Shown: positions 9,937-20,291 of the stretch, piece by piece
How the letters are laid out: each line of letters starts with the position of its first letter
Position numbering within the stretch: the stretch's first letter is position 1
Assembly (NCBI GenBank): GCA_026770025.1
Contig: JAMXDE010000003.1
Location: 186,001 to 250,000 of the forward strand
Direction: 5' to 3'
Source of the DNA: Craspedostauros australis
Taxonomy: Eukaryota; Bacillariophyta; Bacillariophyceae; Mastogloiales; Achnanthaceae
Length of the DNA stretch: 64,000 bases
Made by a program: the position numbers and the translations under genes
The notes under the pieces: generated by a model
Told to the model about the DNA's origin: nothing
The model's database searches: none
The model's input: only the letters and a program-made list of their open reading frames with translations

Positions 9937-12223
9937 ATGGCCCCACCAGCATCGTCATCGAGCGCAAAGAAAATTGCACGCAACGATGAGAAACTGAAGA
10001 AACGCAACAACCTCATCTTGGTGGCATTCCTTTGCGTCTGTGCCATCAGCATTGGTCACAATGCCTTCAGCACATCAGCGATGCTTTCGAAGCAATCTGT
10101 GACTCCGTTGGAAGACATTCTTGCGGATGAAGAGAACGCATACCACAACGTTGGTAATAGTGATAGCATCAACAATGACAACAGAGACCAACAGAAGGAT
10201 GCCGAAAAGAGACAAGCAAGAAGCAGAACAGAAACGCACCAACAGCAGGAGCAACAGCAGGAGCAACAGCAACGAGAGGGCCAATCCGCCAATGTGGATA
10301 AGCCGCTCAACATTGTACTGCTCTATGCAGACGACTGGAGTTACACGTCGCTTGGTGCGCTTGGCAACACCTACATCCAGACGCCGCGTCTCGATGAGAT
10401 GGCACGCAACGGCACGCTCTTCACGCACAGCTGCGTCACCACGTCCATCTGCATGGTCAGCCGAGCGTCGCTCTACACTGGCCAGTACCTCGCAAGGCAT
10501 AGAACACGCGAGAGCTATAACAATATCACCATGTTCGATGGTGACAACTGGAGCCACACGCTCTTTCCACAACTCAAAAAGGCCGGATATTACACCGGCT
10601 TATTCGGCAAATGGCATCATAACGGTCCGCCCCAGACGGTGCCAACGTTTGATGAATTCATATCCTACCAATCATCGCATTACAAGAAGCGCAATCGTGT
10701 ACTGAAACACATCACCGAATGGAATGAAATCGATGGCATGGAGTTCTTACGGAACCGGCCCAACGATCAGCCATTCGCACTTACGATCAGCTTCTTTGCC
10801 ACGCATGCTGAAGACGGGAGTCCCGAGCAGTACCGACCCATGAACTCTAGCATGTGGATCTACGCCAACACGGGCGTCCCGCGTCCCAAGACATTCACGC
10901 AAGAGCATCTCGATGCCCTGCCCAAGTTCCTGTCCAGCAGACAGACGTTCCCTCGTGGCAGGGCACTGAAACGGTACTATCCCGAAGAGAAGTTCCAACT
11001 GATGATGAAGAACATGTACCGCATGGCAAGCGAAGTTGATGCCGTGTGTGGTCGGGTGATCGATGAGCTGGAACGGCAAGGCGTGCTCAACGAGACGCTC
11101 GTGATATTCACGACAGGTAAGTTGGGGGCGGGGGCTGTCATCAATGATTCTGTTGCTGTTGCGGTTGCGTGGTTGCGGTGACAGGTGCAGCAACGATAAC
11201 AGATGAAACCCATAGAGACGATTGGCAAACGTTTGTGCGCTGGATTCATCGTTGGCTTTTGCCATGAATGATGATCGGTAATCCAGACTGGAAATCTGCT
11301 GGAACGACAACACGCATCCAGTGAGAAATCGATCGCATCGTATCATATCGTGGTGCATCCCATTTCACATGTGTTGCAATCAAATGGAGTGCTCCATGCT
11401 GTTGCCGGCATGTGACGTTCTCCCACATCTCACAACATTCTAAACCCGTTCGATACGATCACGTGATATCTCTCCTCCAAAACTGACATAACCTATGCAC
11501 TGGTACCTACACACAGACAATGGCAACTTCCATGGTATGTATAATAAGACAGGAGCATCTGTTCCCTGCAGGAACTTCGAATTGTTGACAATGCACGTTT
11601 CACCGCCACTCACATAAGCTTTGCTGTGTCCTTTGACCATTCTTCGTACCCTTGTCTTGTCATTCTGCTCCACTCTGTGATGCATCGCTTCCACTGTGCG
11701 CAACACGAACACGCGCATACACGCATACCCAGGCCAACATGGATTGGCAGAGAAATGGTACGCCTACGAGGAATCACTGCGAGTGCCACTCATTGTCCTC
11801 GATCCGCGGTTGTCGAAGGCAGAACGAGGGGGCAAAGTGTCCGAGTTTGCATTGAACATTGATCTGGCACCGACAATACTCAGCGCCGCGCAGATCAAAG
11901 TGCCGGAGGTGATGCAAGGCAGCGACTTGGCTCAGCTCTATCTCAATCCAGGACCGACGAAGCAGTCTTGGCGGCAGGAATTCTTCTATGAGTGGGTTGC
12001 GGGTCCTGTGCATTTCCCCACCAACTACGCGCTCGTTCGGAAGGACAAGAAGTTCATCCAATGGCCGCAGCACGATCTCGAGCAGCTATTCGATCTGCAG
12101 GTGGATCCCTTTGAGGAGGTGGATCTCAACAAGGATGGCGATACGTACAACGACACCGTAAATGAGATGAGGAGCCGGATGTTCGAACTGCAAGCATTGG
12201 CAGCCAAGGGGGTGAAGATGTAG
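9937..12223 (+). CDS. Type I (formylglycine) sulfatase, type II membrane protein, three exons with 18-nt microexon
   Basis: CDS join(9937..11116,11517..11534,11733..12223), 562 residues. A cytoplasmic basic segment precedes a membrane anchor (residues 27-44) and a Gln/Glu-rich stalk. The catalytic domain starts at NIVLLYADDWSY (about 124), with Asp-Asp for calcium. Cys172 in SICMVSRASLYTGQY is the residue expected to become formylglycine. GLFGKWHH follows. Exon 1 ends at VIFTT, and exon 3 resumes at GQHGLAEKWYAYEESLRVP. The metal-binding DNG between them comes only from the 18-base exon (CACAG acceptor, GTATGT donor), which keeps phase 1 on both sides and gives TTDNGNFHGQHGLAEKW, a standard sulfatase motif. 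Likely removes or edits sulfate on a polysaccharide in the Golgi or outside the cell; the substrate cannot be told. Confidence 0.9.
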
Positions 12224-12742
12224 AGCAGCAGAATACTGTTGGGACACGTGCGGACTCGTCTCATGTAACGCAGATTTTTCAAAGGTCATGATGGATGTCC
12301 TTGTATCAGCATGCCAAGAATGGTGGTGATGATAGTGACGGTGATGGGAGGAACCATACTCGCGTGGTACATACAAACGCAGCGGAGCTGAGCAACTTCG
12401 TCTGCAGACTGTAGAAACAAACGCTAAGTCCATCCACGACAATGCCCAACTGCTGTCGTTGTCACAAGTACCATCTCTCGTCATCATCCTCTTTCTCGTA
12501 AATACTGATACTCATTGTTCGTCGATGTGTTAATTTGTGTGTGCACTAATTTCAATTACTGTTTCAATGTGATACTGATGGTTGGTGTGATGTCCATCCT
12601 GATGTGTACTGGTGTGGTTGACGTTGCCGATTCGCGCTTTCCTGAAACTGCGATGGGTATGCGGGTGCCTGTGTATGGGGCGTGAATGGCGTGACTTTAA
12701 TGCTTACTTGGTGGGTGTAAGCAGGCGTGGGCGGTAGTGCGC
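12224..12742. other. Intergenic region between convergent genes
   Basis: 3' flanks of the sulfatase and the Asn/Tyr repeat gene; GT-rich around 12530-12620. No feature recognised. Confidence 0.55.
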
Positions 12743-14438
12743 TTATGCGCTGACACCGTCGCTGGCGGCAAGGCCGGTCTTGGCGCGGGAGATCTTGCGG
12801 TACAGGAAGAAGGAGTAAGCACCCAACACAATGGTGGACATGGCGAACAGGACGGCGAATCCAATGGCGACACCCTTTCCATCACCGGCTCCACCGATGG
12901 ACCTGCTGGAGATCTGGCGCGATGCACGCTCCAACTTTGGAAGGATGTTGTTGATGTATTCGCAGCCGCTGGTGTCTGGGTAGAAGTATCCACCGACGTT
13001 GTCAAGCCCGCTCTCGCAACGGGCAGCCTGCTCGTAGGATTGCTGGCAGATCTCGTTGACCTCGTAGTTCTGGTCCTGGTTGTTATTGTTATTGTTGTTT
13101 CCGTTGTTGTCTGCGATATTGTAAAGCGAGAGGGAGAGTGCAAGTTGAATTAAGAAGAGGCGAGGAGAATGATGTGAGAAAGTGGCCAAGAGAATCATAA
13201 CATGATGATGATGGTGAAGTGCTGCGAGTTTATTGCCACAACGTCTTTGTCGCATCCAAGTGCAATGGGCGCCGACACTCCGTTGTACTCACTGTTGTAG
13301 TTGTAGTTGTAATTGTTGTTGTTGTCGTTCTGGTTCTGGTTTTGGTCCTGGTCAACACGCTTGCACGCAATGCAGTCGGAGCTGATGATGGACTCGTTCT
13401 CGAATGGCAGTGTCTGACCGTAGGTCAAGGCCTCGTAAGTGTTCGATGGTGCTGGGGAGATGCAGCCGGCATCCTGGAAGACGCCGATGTTGATGGAATG
13501 CCCGTCGTCCATGTTGCAGTAGGCTCCGACGAAGTACTGGGCGTATGGGTTGACGTTGTTGTTGTTGTTCTGGTTGTAGTTGTAATTGTAGTTGTTGTTG
13601 TTGTTGTTGTTGTTCTGGGCTTCAACCTCTGCGATTGTCCGGGCGCGTTGTTGGTTGACGGTGTCATCGGTTGGAGTTGCCCAGATGGAATTGCGCACGC
13701 GTACACAGGAAGAGAAGGAACCAAAGATGCGAGAAATGTGAGAGACGTGCGTATGCGTTGTGTTCCCACGAGCATGTGTGTCATGTGGTATGGCATCATG
13801 ATGAAGAATACAATTGCCGCCAGGGTGTTCGCTTTCGAGAACGATGGGTCCATTCACTTACCGGCGCACTCCATGAAGCGGTCCATGTCGACCTCTTCCT
13901 GTCCCTCAACTTCGATGCAGTAGTCCATCTTGTTGTCGACGTAGCACTGGTTGATGCAGGACTGGTCGTCGTTGTTGTTCTGGTTCTCGCAGTATGCGCA
14001 GGTGTAGTCTTGGGCAGTCTCGCATGCCTGCTCTTGCTCTTCCTGCTTCATCTCGAGGTACGACATGAGGAACTCCTCCATGCCGACGACGTATTGTGCG
14101 GACTTGCCGCTGCAGGCAGAACAGCTCTCGTCCGGCAGGCAGAGCCCGAAACGGATGAGGTTCTCCTTGTAGAGGACGGAATCCTCGTCGTTGCCACCGC
14201 GTTCTCCGGAGATCTGGAAGAGGGAGGAGCAGCCCAGGTACTTGAGGGAGTAGTTGTACATCCACTCTCCGTTGTCACGGTTCTGCTCGAGGGCACGGCC
14301 TTCGGAGTCCACTGGGGTGGCGCTCTGCATGAGGCGGAGGCCGTGCTTGGATCCGGCTGGGATACCCTTCTCAGGGGTGAACTCGGCGGCGGAGGCGGCG
14401 AAGACCATGGAGGCCATGATGAGGGACTTGAACATCAT
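12743..14438 (-). CDS. Secreted/membrane Cys-rich protein with Asn/Tyr repeat linkers, three exons
   Basis: CDS complement(join(12743..13110,13293..13628,13862..14438)), 426 residues; both introns are phase 1 with GTAAGT and GTGAGT donors and GCAG acceptors. A signal peptide (MFKSLIMASMVFAASAA) leads into a Cys-rich module with GCSSLFQIS, RFGLCLPDESCSACSG, YVVGMEEFLMSYLEMKQEEQ and CAYCENQ. Comparable modules occur in diatom proteins I recall as uncharacterised. Exon 2 opens with an Asn/Tyr repeat, carries a second Cys module (YFVGAYCNMDDGH, SSDCIACKRV) and ends in another Asn/Tyr run; exon 3 opens with an Asn run, then ICQQSYEQAARCESGL, and a C-terminal membrane helix near GKGVAIGFAVLFAMSTIVLG with a short basic tail. 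Likely a single-pass cell-surface or wall-associated protein. No enzyme motif seen. Confidence 0.82.
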
Positions 14439-14446
14439 TATTATTT

Positions 14447-14481
14447 TGGGTTGCGTTGAGTTGGGTTGGGTTGGGTTGCGT
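14447..14481. repeat. Pentamer TTGGG tandem array in 5' leader
   Basis: TTGGG/TTGCG units directly upstream of the ATG at 14438; on the sense strand they read as CCCAA units and probably lie in the 5' UTR. Confidence 0.6.
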
Positions 14482-15312
14482 TTGATGCTCGACCAGATTG
14501 ATTTTTGTGAGAGGGGCGTGAGTGTTCTTATTTTGCAGCAAAGGTGGTCGACGTGTTGCTTGACCGATTGTCGGATGCATCAACAACAACGGACACGTGG
14601 GCGAGAATACTCCGCGCTGCTGAGACCACACCGCTTACAGCAACGAGTACAGCACCGCGGACGAACAACAAGTCCGAGTACCGCGCAAAGGCCACAGCGA
14701 TAAGTACTAAGAGAACACAACGTTGAGCAATCTTTCCCAGGTTGGTGGTTGCGATTTGCGGAACAGAAAAAGTGATGCACATTTCGTTTAAATACATATT
14801 CAAGGTCGTAGATATACATATCCACGAAACGCATGAACCTGGATGAGAGTGTTTGATCTGCCACCAATACACGGCATAATGTTGGTGCGTCTTACCAATG
14901 ACCGTCAAAGAGTCTTCAGTTGGAAGCAGATGTGACCGTTGAATCGGACGTCTTCCAATCGCTAAACGTTGACATTGTACTGGTGCCTACGGTGTCACAG
15001 ACTTCTGAGATTCAACGCCAAAACCATGTGCAATTAAGCGCGCACGTGCACGTTGGTGTCGCTCACATTCTCCAAAGTTTCGCCAGAAACCTCGATTGAT
15101 GTGGCTCAGTCATGAACCGGGCTCAGTCACGAGGCATCAAACCAATCTGCCAAGATCGTCATCCATCGACCTCCCAATGACAACGGCGATGTCAGTGCCA
15201 GCGACGACGACCGCAACCATGATACGCAAAGCGAGAGAAGCAGAGAGGTGCAGGAGGGGTCAACGCGCAACACCGTCAAGTAAGAGCGCTCGCTGCTATA
15301 ATACTTTGAGAC

Positions 15313-15343
15313 GAGAGAAAGAGAGAAAGAGAGAGAGAGAGAG
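15313..15343 (+). promoter_or_regulatory. (GA)n-rich tract upstream of the histidine phosphatase
   Basis: GAGAGA/GAAAGA run on the sense strand, 60-90 bases before the ATG at 15403. Confidence 0.45.
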
Positions 15344-15402
15344 TCCAAGGTCTCAAAGACATCCAAACACGCGGAGGCGCCCAAATCTCCTCAGCCGCCA
15401 TC

Positions 15403-16290
15403 ATGTTCGCCCGTCTACCATCGCGGCTCTTGCAACGACAGTATCTCGCTGTTGGGGGAAGCACCGGCAATGCGATCCGTTCATTCAGCAGCTGCGACCG
15501 CAACCACAGCAACAATGCCGCCACCACCAAGCTCATCGTGGTCCGGCATGGTCAGACGGAATGGAACCGACGACACTTGGTCCAAGGCGCGTCGGACATT
15601 CCGTTGAATGACACGGGACGGCATCAGGCGAGGCAAAGCGCCGAGCGGATACGCCAACACTATCTCCCGCTGCATGCCAGCACAACGCCGATCCGAGTAT
15701 GCTCCAGCCCATCATCACGCGCGAACGAAACGGCGACGATCGTGGCGCAGAGATTGGATCGCGCCGTAGCGACTCCCGTGGAGACCCACGAGGATGTGGC
15801 CGAATGGAATCTGGGTGCCATGGAAGGTCTGCACAAGGATGAGGCCGCGAGTCGGTACCCGACCTGTTGGAGTGTGCTGTGCGAATGGACGAATCCGTTC
15901 TTGGAGATCGTGGACGATACTGTGCGAGACGACAACATCACGCACCGGCACATGGAAGGCGGTGGCGAAAGCATGGAGGAGGTGCGACAGCGTGCCGTGG
16001 CCCAATTGGAAGCTTTGGCAACAACCGATGTGGTGATCTGCGTGACGCACGGTGGCGTGATTGGCCAACTGCTGCGGCACACGGTACAGACGGGCGGGGT
16101 ATCGCAGAATCAGTTGGAAGAGTTGCGGGGAGCCGTGCCGCGTCCAACCAACGGCAGCATCGCGCAGTTTACCATCCGAACAAAGATGGTTGATGATGAG
16201 AACAACGAGGCAGGGCTAGCGAGACGGAGCGAATGGGAATTGGATGCGTGGGCTGACTGCGCGCATCTTGATGACGAAGCGAAAGATTGA
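15403..16290 (+). CDS. Histidine phosphatase (phosphoglycerate-mutase-like), probably mitochondrial
   Basis: 295 residues without introns. The N terminus (MFARLPSRLLQRQYLA then RSFSS) is Arg/Ser-rich without acids, as in mitochondrial presequences. The catalytic RHG motif is in KLIVVRHGQTEWNRRHLVQG, followed by SDIPLNDTGRHQA, CSSPSSRANETATIVAQRL with the phosphate-binding Arg, the acidic EWNLGAMEG, and the second catalytic His in VVICVTHGGVIGQLL. These are the landmarks of the histidine phosphatase superfamily clade 1. The EWNLGxxEG pattern fits cofactor-dependent mutase-like phosphatases acting on small phosphorylated metabolites, but the substrate is not determined. A short insert (residues about 165-195) separates the two halves. 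The acidic C-terminal tail is unusual but could be lineage-specific. Confidence 0.85.
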   Translation: MFARLPSRLLQRQYLAVGGSTGNAIRSFSSCDRNHSNNAATTKLIVVRHGQTEWNRRHLVQGASDIPLNDTGRHQARQSAERIRQHYLPLHASTTPIRVCSSPSSRANETATIVAQRLDRAVATPVETHEDVAEWNLGAMEGLHKDEAASRYPTCWSVLCEWTNPFLEIVDDTVRDDNITHRHMEGGGESMEEVRQRAVAQLEALATTDVVICVTHGGVIGQLLRHTVQTGGVSQNQLEELRGAVPRPTNGSIAQFTIRTKMVDDENNEAGLARRSEWELDAWADCAHLDDEAKD

Positions 16291-16756
16291 AACTATCACT
16301 CCATGCTCAACAATATATTCTACAATACATGCTAGCATTCCTGCTGCGGTTGATGCCTGGCGTTGCCGAAGCACCCATCGAGCATGAGTTCCGGTAGTTG
16401 TGCAGCAGTTCTCCATTTATCTTTCATGCCCTTCACAGTGAGTTCAGCATGGAACTGCCAGAGTGTGGACAGTGGGGATCGATGAGGTGTTTGCGAATCG
16501 TGGGAGAAACGTGTTGTTCTGGAATCCACGATCCAAATAGTAATGCAGAGAATGCGATCACAAAAAGATCCAAATCCCTTGTGATGCAAGTTGCTCTCAG
16601 CAGGACAAGTCTCATCCCTTCATCACTATCACTATCACTATCACTATTGTTATCTTACTTCGCTTTGACTTGGTTGCCGTCCGCTCCTTGCGTCGCATCT
16701 GCAAGTCGGCAGAGTAGGCCGTACCATACATACGAGTAGCACGATACGCGGACGCA
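16291..16756. other. Head-to-tail intergenic spacer
   Basis: 3' flank of the phosphatase and upstream region of the next gene, with an ATCACT repeat at 16621-16646. No gene seen. Confidence 0.55.
16621..16646. repeat. ATCACT hexamer tandem repeat
   Basis: About four copies of a six-base unit, 110-135 bases before the start codon at 16757. Confidence 0.75.
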
Positions 16757-18172
16757 ATGTCGAAGCGGAGAGCAGAAGAGGATGGCGCCGCTGCTGCGTC
16801 CCTGCCAACAGAATCGGAGACGGCAGCAGAGCCAGCTTCGACGTCGGTCCCAGCTTCATCCGCAGTATCCTCGCCAGCAACCTCACCCAACGGGAACAAC
16901 GGGAACAACAGCAACAACAAACGACGCAGAGTGGAGGCGGCAGACTCAGCTGCAAGCGAACGTGCGGGCCAACCAAACGACGTCGACGAACGCTTCGAGC
17001 GCATCTGGGATGAGCTAACGAATTGCGATCGCGCCAAATTCGGAGAAAGCTGCCAAAGATACGACCAGCAGCGACCGCCTGCGTCTTACGGAAACACCGC
17101 ACTGCGGGAGCTCCAAGTCGACGACTGGCAAACGCTGCACCGGCGCGGATACGACTGGAACGACCTCGCCATGCGCATCCGGGGTGCGGGCGGGTACCTG
17201 TACGCCGAACTCCGGGTTGGTCTGCTCACCTTCACCACAGGCAGAGCGAGGCCCTCGCATTTGCACCACCACTGCTGTTGCAACGGCATTCACGTTGCCA
17301 CGCACAACAACAGCACGACCAATGCTATTGCAGCATGGTCCGCCATCCGCGCACATCTCACTGGCCTCATGATGCTTATCGCACCGGTCAGTGCAACGGT
17401 GCGCCTGGAGATTTCATCTCACATCTTCATCAAAGCGTTCAGCCAATTCGAGAATGCCTCCTTCCAGGAACTCAACCTCCGTGGCTGCTCCGCGCGCATG
17501 GATGCTGCGACCACCGCACGTTTGATGCAGCACGAGCACCTTGCCATCTCGACCAAGAATCTATCAAGCCCCACGGCATTCTTGCAGCCCATGGTCAGCT
17601 CGACGACACCCGCCCGATTGACCGCGCTGATATTCGAAGTCGACGATGACGAACTTCCCATGGACCTGGTCGCCGACGCCTTCATGGCGGCCAAAATGCT
17701 ATTTTGCGTGTCCGTACTCGGTACCACCATGCCGCTGCACATCTGCGAAATCATCGCGCAACATCCCACGCTTGTTGGCTTGGACATCCGCTGTTCGGTG
17801 CCATCGCTGCTGGCGTTGCTGCGGCATACCAGATTGCACAAGCTGAAGGTGCACGACGCGAACACGGCTGTCATCGATCGCGAGCGAACGGGTCGCTGCA
17901 TCTTGGACGCCGTGCGTCGCAACCGGACGCTGACCTCGTTGAAACTTCCCGAGGCGTGGGTGTCGTTGAATATCCAGTACTATGACATGGAGCAGGTATT
18001 TCGATTGAATCAATATCGCAACAAGGTGTGGCCGGTGGTGATCCAGCTATTGCAACGTCGTGAGATGGCCTCGATCGCTCATGTCATGGCGCGGTTGCGC
18101 CCGTCGAAGCAGGCGCATTTGATTTTTGAGATCCTGCAGCTGTCAAACCAGTTGTTGTCATGTGAGCGATGA
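16757..18172 (+). CDS. Uncharacterised protein with leucine-rich-repeat-like region
   Basis: 471 residues, single exon. The N-terminal 75 residues are disordered (Ala/Ser/Glu, then NGNNGNNSNNKRRR, a possible nuclear localisation signal). A segment with ERIWDELTNCDRAKFG and DDWQTLHRRGYDW follows. From about residue 220 there are spaced Leu/Ile-rich units (SFQELNLRGCSARMD, RLTALIFEVDDDELP, HPTLVGLDIRCSV, RLHKLKVHDANTA, RTLTSLKLPEAWV) suggesting degenerate LRRs. The C terminus has VFRLNQYRNKVWPVVIQLL, similar to the LNR-type tail seen after LRRs in many diatom proteins, as I recall them. Probably a nuclear or cytosolic binding protein. No enzymatic motif is visible and the function is unknown. 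Confidence 0.65.
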   Translation: MSKRRAEEDGAAAASLPTESETAAEPASTSVPASSAVSSPATSPNGNNGNNSNNKRRRVEAADSAASERAGQPNDVDERFERIWDELTNCDRAKFGESCQRYDQQRPPASYGNTALRELQVDDWQTLHRRGYDWNDLAMRIRGAGGYLYAELRVGLLTFTTGRARPSHLHHHCCCNGIHVATHNNSTTNAIAAWSAIRAHLTGLMMLIAPVSATVRLEISSHIFIKAFSQFENASFQELNLRGCSARMDAATTARLMQHEHLAISTKNLSSPTAFLQPMVSSTTPARLTALIFEVDDDELPMDLVADAFMAAKMLFCVSVLGTTMPLHICEIIAQHPTLVGLDIRCSVPSLLALLRHTRLHKLKVHDANTAVIDRERTGRCILDAVRRNRTLTSLKLPEAWVSLNIQYYDMEQVFRLNQYRNKVWPVVIQLLQRREMASIAHVMARLRPSKQAHLIFEILQLSNQLLSCER

Positions 18173-18320
18173 GGAAGCTGGGGAACAACAAGATGACTCT
18201 GCGAGTACGCTGGATTGTACCATATAATATTATAATACAGAGCGGTACGCAATTATTACGCCATGTAGTGCAGCAGGAGAGTAAGTTCTAGACTAAGCTA
18301 ATGGAGTTTTGTACGCTACG

Positions 18321-19991
18321 CTACACGTTATGAACATGTGGATGGGAGATGGAGTGAGAGAGCTTCTCCTGTTCATTTTCGAAGCTGTCGGTGTGACCGA
18401 TCTTGACGGCGGCGCTGGTGCCGAAGTAGCCATTGTGCTTCTGCTTGAAGACTTTGAGAGGATCCTGACTAGTCTTGGATTTGAGCAGGCGCCGTCTCTG
18501 TTCTCGCGATTTACGTTGCGATAGTGAAGTTGCACCAAACAGACCTGTCCATGACGATGATGATGACGGTGATGCGAGGCCCGTGGCCTTTGCCTTTGCG
18601 TTTGGATCCACTGAATTCCCGCCCCCGTGGCCACCTCCGTCCCCAAGACTGCCGAGAACGCAGGCGATGAGGATGAAGGCACCGCCGATGTAAGTGGTCG
18701 ACGAGAGCTCCTCATTCAGCAGCCATCCCGCGAACAGGGACCCCCAGACAGGTTCCGTACTGAAAATCAAGGCAGCGTCCGTGGCCGATGCCTTTTGCAA
18801 GGCGATGCCCTGCATGATGATGGCGACGACCGTGGTGACAACGCCTGTCCACAGAAGCGCAATGATGCGGTGCATCTCCCACATGTAGGAGAGATCGTAG
18901 AGCGAAAGGATGGTGCCGGTCTCGGAGAATCGGTCCGAGTTTGCCCAGACGAAGGCCAGCATGCAGACCATGGTGCATTGCGCTGCCGTCATGGTGAGAA
19001 CCCGGGTAGGTATGTGGGCGTGACGCTCCAGATGCATTTCTATTCTCATGACGCAGAAACCGAAGCCGAGGGGCTGTCCGAGCGCCAGGAGATCGCCCTT
19101 TCCGAGACCCAATGCGATGGGCGGGTTGTTGGCTTCTGCCAAGGCGTGGTGCGCAGCGGTTGCAGACGCGTCGCCGTCACCGATGAGGGAGGAGATTGGG
19201 AGCACATTCTCGAGTATGGCGACGCCGAAGAGGGCAATGCCGGCGCTGATGAGATTGATGGCACGGACTGGCTTGCCTCTGAAGATCCCCGCGAACAAGG
19301 GCACCGTGACGACTGCGAGAGCCCCGATGAAGGCGCATTTGCCGGCCGGAATGTACTCCAAGGCCTCGGCCTGACAGAGGTAGTTGAGCATCATCCACAT
19401 GCCGCACTCCATGCCTGCGAGGATGAGCGACCGGTGGCGGCGGTTGACGTAGACGATCGGCAAGCAGACCATAGCCGAGACGAGGAAACGGCAGAAGGCC
19501 GCCTCAGAGGGATCGTGATTGCACGGCGGGTGGTCGCAGTACTGCTCCAGGTACTTGACGCTGGCAAAGTTGGTGGAGTACATGGCCGCAACCACGAGGA
19601 GCAGCGCTCGCGATGCCCAGACTCCCAATTCCACGAACGGCTTTTGCTTGATGCCTGGTTTAGTGCTGCTCTTGTTGATGCTCTTGTTCATGCCATTGTT
19701 CATGCCATTGTTCATGCCATTGCTGATGCTCAGACTGATGGCCGAGTTCGTGCTCAGACTGATATTGCCGCTCGTGGTGATCGATGCGCTGGCTTTGGCA
19801 ACGCCGCCCATGCTTGCGCTCGTACATGGCTTGATGGCCGTGGGCGACGACGGAATGCCATTGAGAGACTGGAGCGTCTGCTGATGCGCGGAGGAGCTGC
19901 CGTCGCCGCCCGCAGGCAGGCCGCTGCTGCGTCCATTCATCACCGCCGATGCTGTCTGCCTGCTGCTCGTGTTTCGTCGTCTTTCCACCAT
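18321..19991 (-). CDS. EamA/DMT-superfamily membrane transporter
   Basis: 556 residues, no introns. A long Ser-rich N-terminal tail (about 115 residues) with a short repeat NGMNNGMNNGMNK precedes about ten membrane helices arranged as two EamA halves. The first runs from ELGVWASRALLLVVAAMYSTNF to LISAGIALFGVAILENVL, with AFCRFLVSAMVCLPIVYVN and YIPAGKCAFIGALAVVTVPL. The second runs from GDLLALGQPLGFGFCVMRIE to TTYIGGAFILIACVLGSLG, with ASATDAALIFSTEPVWGSL, the signature closing repeat. The Ser/Lys-rich C-terminal tail is probably cytoplasmic. Such carriers move metabolites or nucleotide sugars; plant and algal relatives include chloroplast proteins, but the substrate cannot be assigned. A GA tract lies 11-31 bases before the ATG. 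Confidence 0.85.
   Translation of the reverse strand: MVERRRNTSSRQTASAVMNGRSSGLPAGGDGSSSAHQQTLQSLNGIPSSPTAIKPCTSASMGGVAKASASITTSGNISLSTNSAISLSISNGMNNGMNNGMNKSINKSSTKPGIKQKPFVELGVWASRALLLVVAAMYSTNFASVKYLEQYCDHPPCNHDPSEAAFCRFLVSAMVCLPIVYVNRRHRSLILAGMECGMWMMLNYLCQAEALEYIPAGKCAFIGALAVVTVPLFAGIFRGKPVRAINLISAGIALFGVAILENVLPISSLIGDGDASATAAHHALAEANNPPIALGLGKGDLLALGQPLGFGFCVMRIEMHLERHAHIPTRVLTMTAAQCTMVCMLAFVWANSDRFSETGTILSLYDLSYMWEMHRIIALLWTGVVTTVVAIIMQGIALQKASATDAALIFSTEPVWGSLFAGWLLNEELSSTTYIGGAFILIACVLGSLGDGGGHGGGNSVDPNAKAKATGLASPSSSSSWTGLFGATSLSQRKSREQRRRLLKSKTSQDPLKVFKQKHNGYFGTSAAVKIGHTDSFENEQEKLSHSISHPHVHNV
19688..19722. repeat. 12-bp tandem repeat coding (NGMN)n
   Basis: Three tandem copies of a 12-base unit within the transporter's N-terminal tail, coding the Asn-Gly-Met-Asn repeat. 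Confidence 0.75.
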
Positions 19992-20001
19992 CTTCTCTGC
20001 T

Positions 20002-20022
20002 TCTCTCTCTCTCTCTCTCTCT
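20002..20022 (-). promoter_or_regulatory. (GA)n tract upstream of the EamA transporter
   Basis: Purine strand is sense; it ends about 10 bases before the start codon, so it is almost certainly in the mRNA leader. Confidence 0.5.
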
Positions 20023-20265
20023 GTGCGCCTTTCTTGTTAGAGGAATGGAATTGGTGATCGGTCAGCCACGCCCCCTGAACCTGTCTCTTTGCAATGTGCG
20101 ATGTGCGATGGATGCGGTCTGATGCGATGTGATGTGATGATGTGTGGATGGCAATGGCAGAGACTACTCTTTTGTTGTGAGGATTGGAACTCACACGACA
20201 GCGCGCGTCCAGGTGCGCAGCACCATTCTGTACAGTGCAGCGCTGTGCCGTGTTGTGTCGTGTTC

Positions 20266-20291
20266 CGGTCAGGTCAGGTCAGGTCAGGTCA
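20266..20291. repeat. GGTCA pentamer tandem array
   Basis: Five perfect tandem copies of GGTCA between divergent genes. Possible binding-site cluster or simple slippage repeat. Confidence 0.75.

Larger units (their letters stand above)
14439..15402. other. Divergent intergenic region
   Basis: Shared upstream region of the Asn/Tyr repeat gene and the histidine phosphatase. Contains the pentamer array and a GA tract (15313-15343). No other gene supported. Confidence 0.55.
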
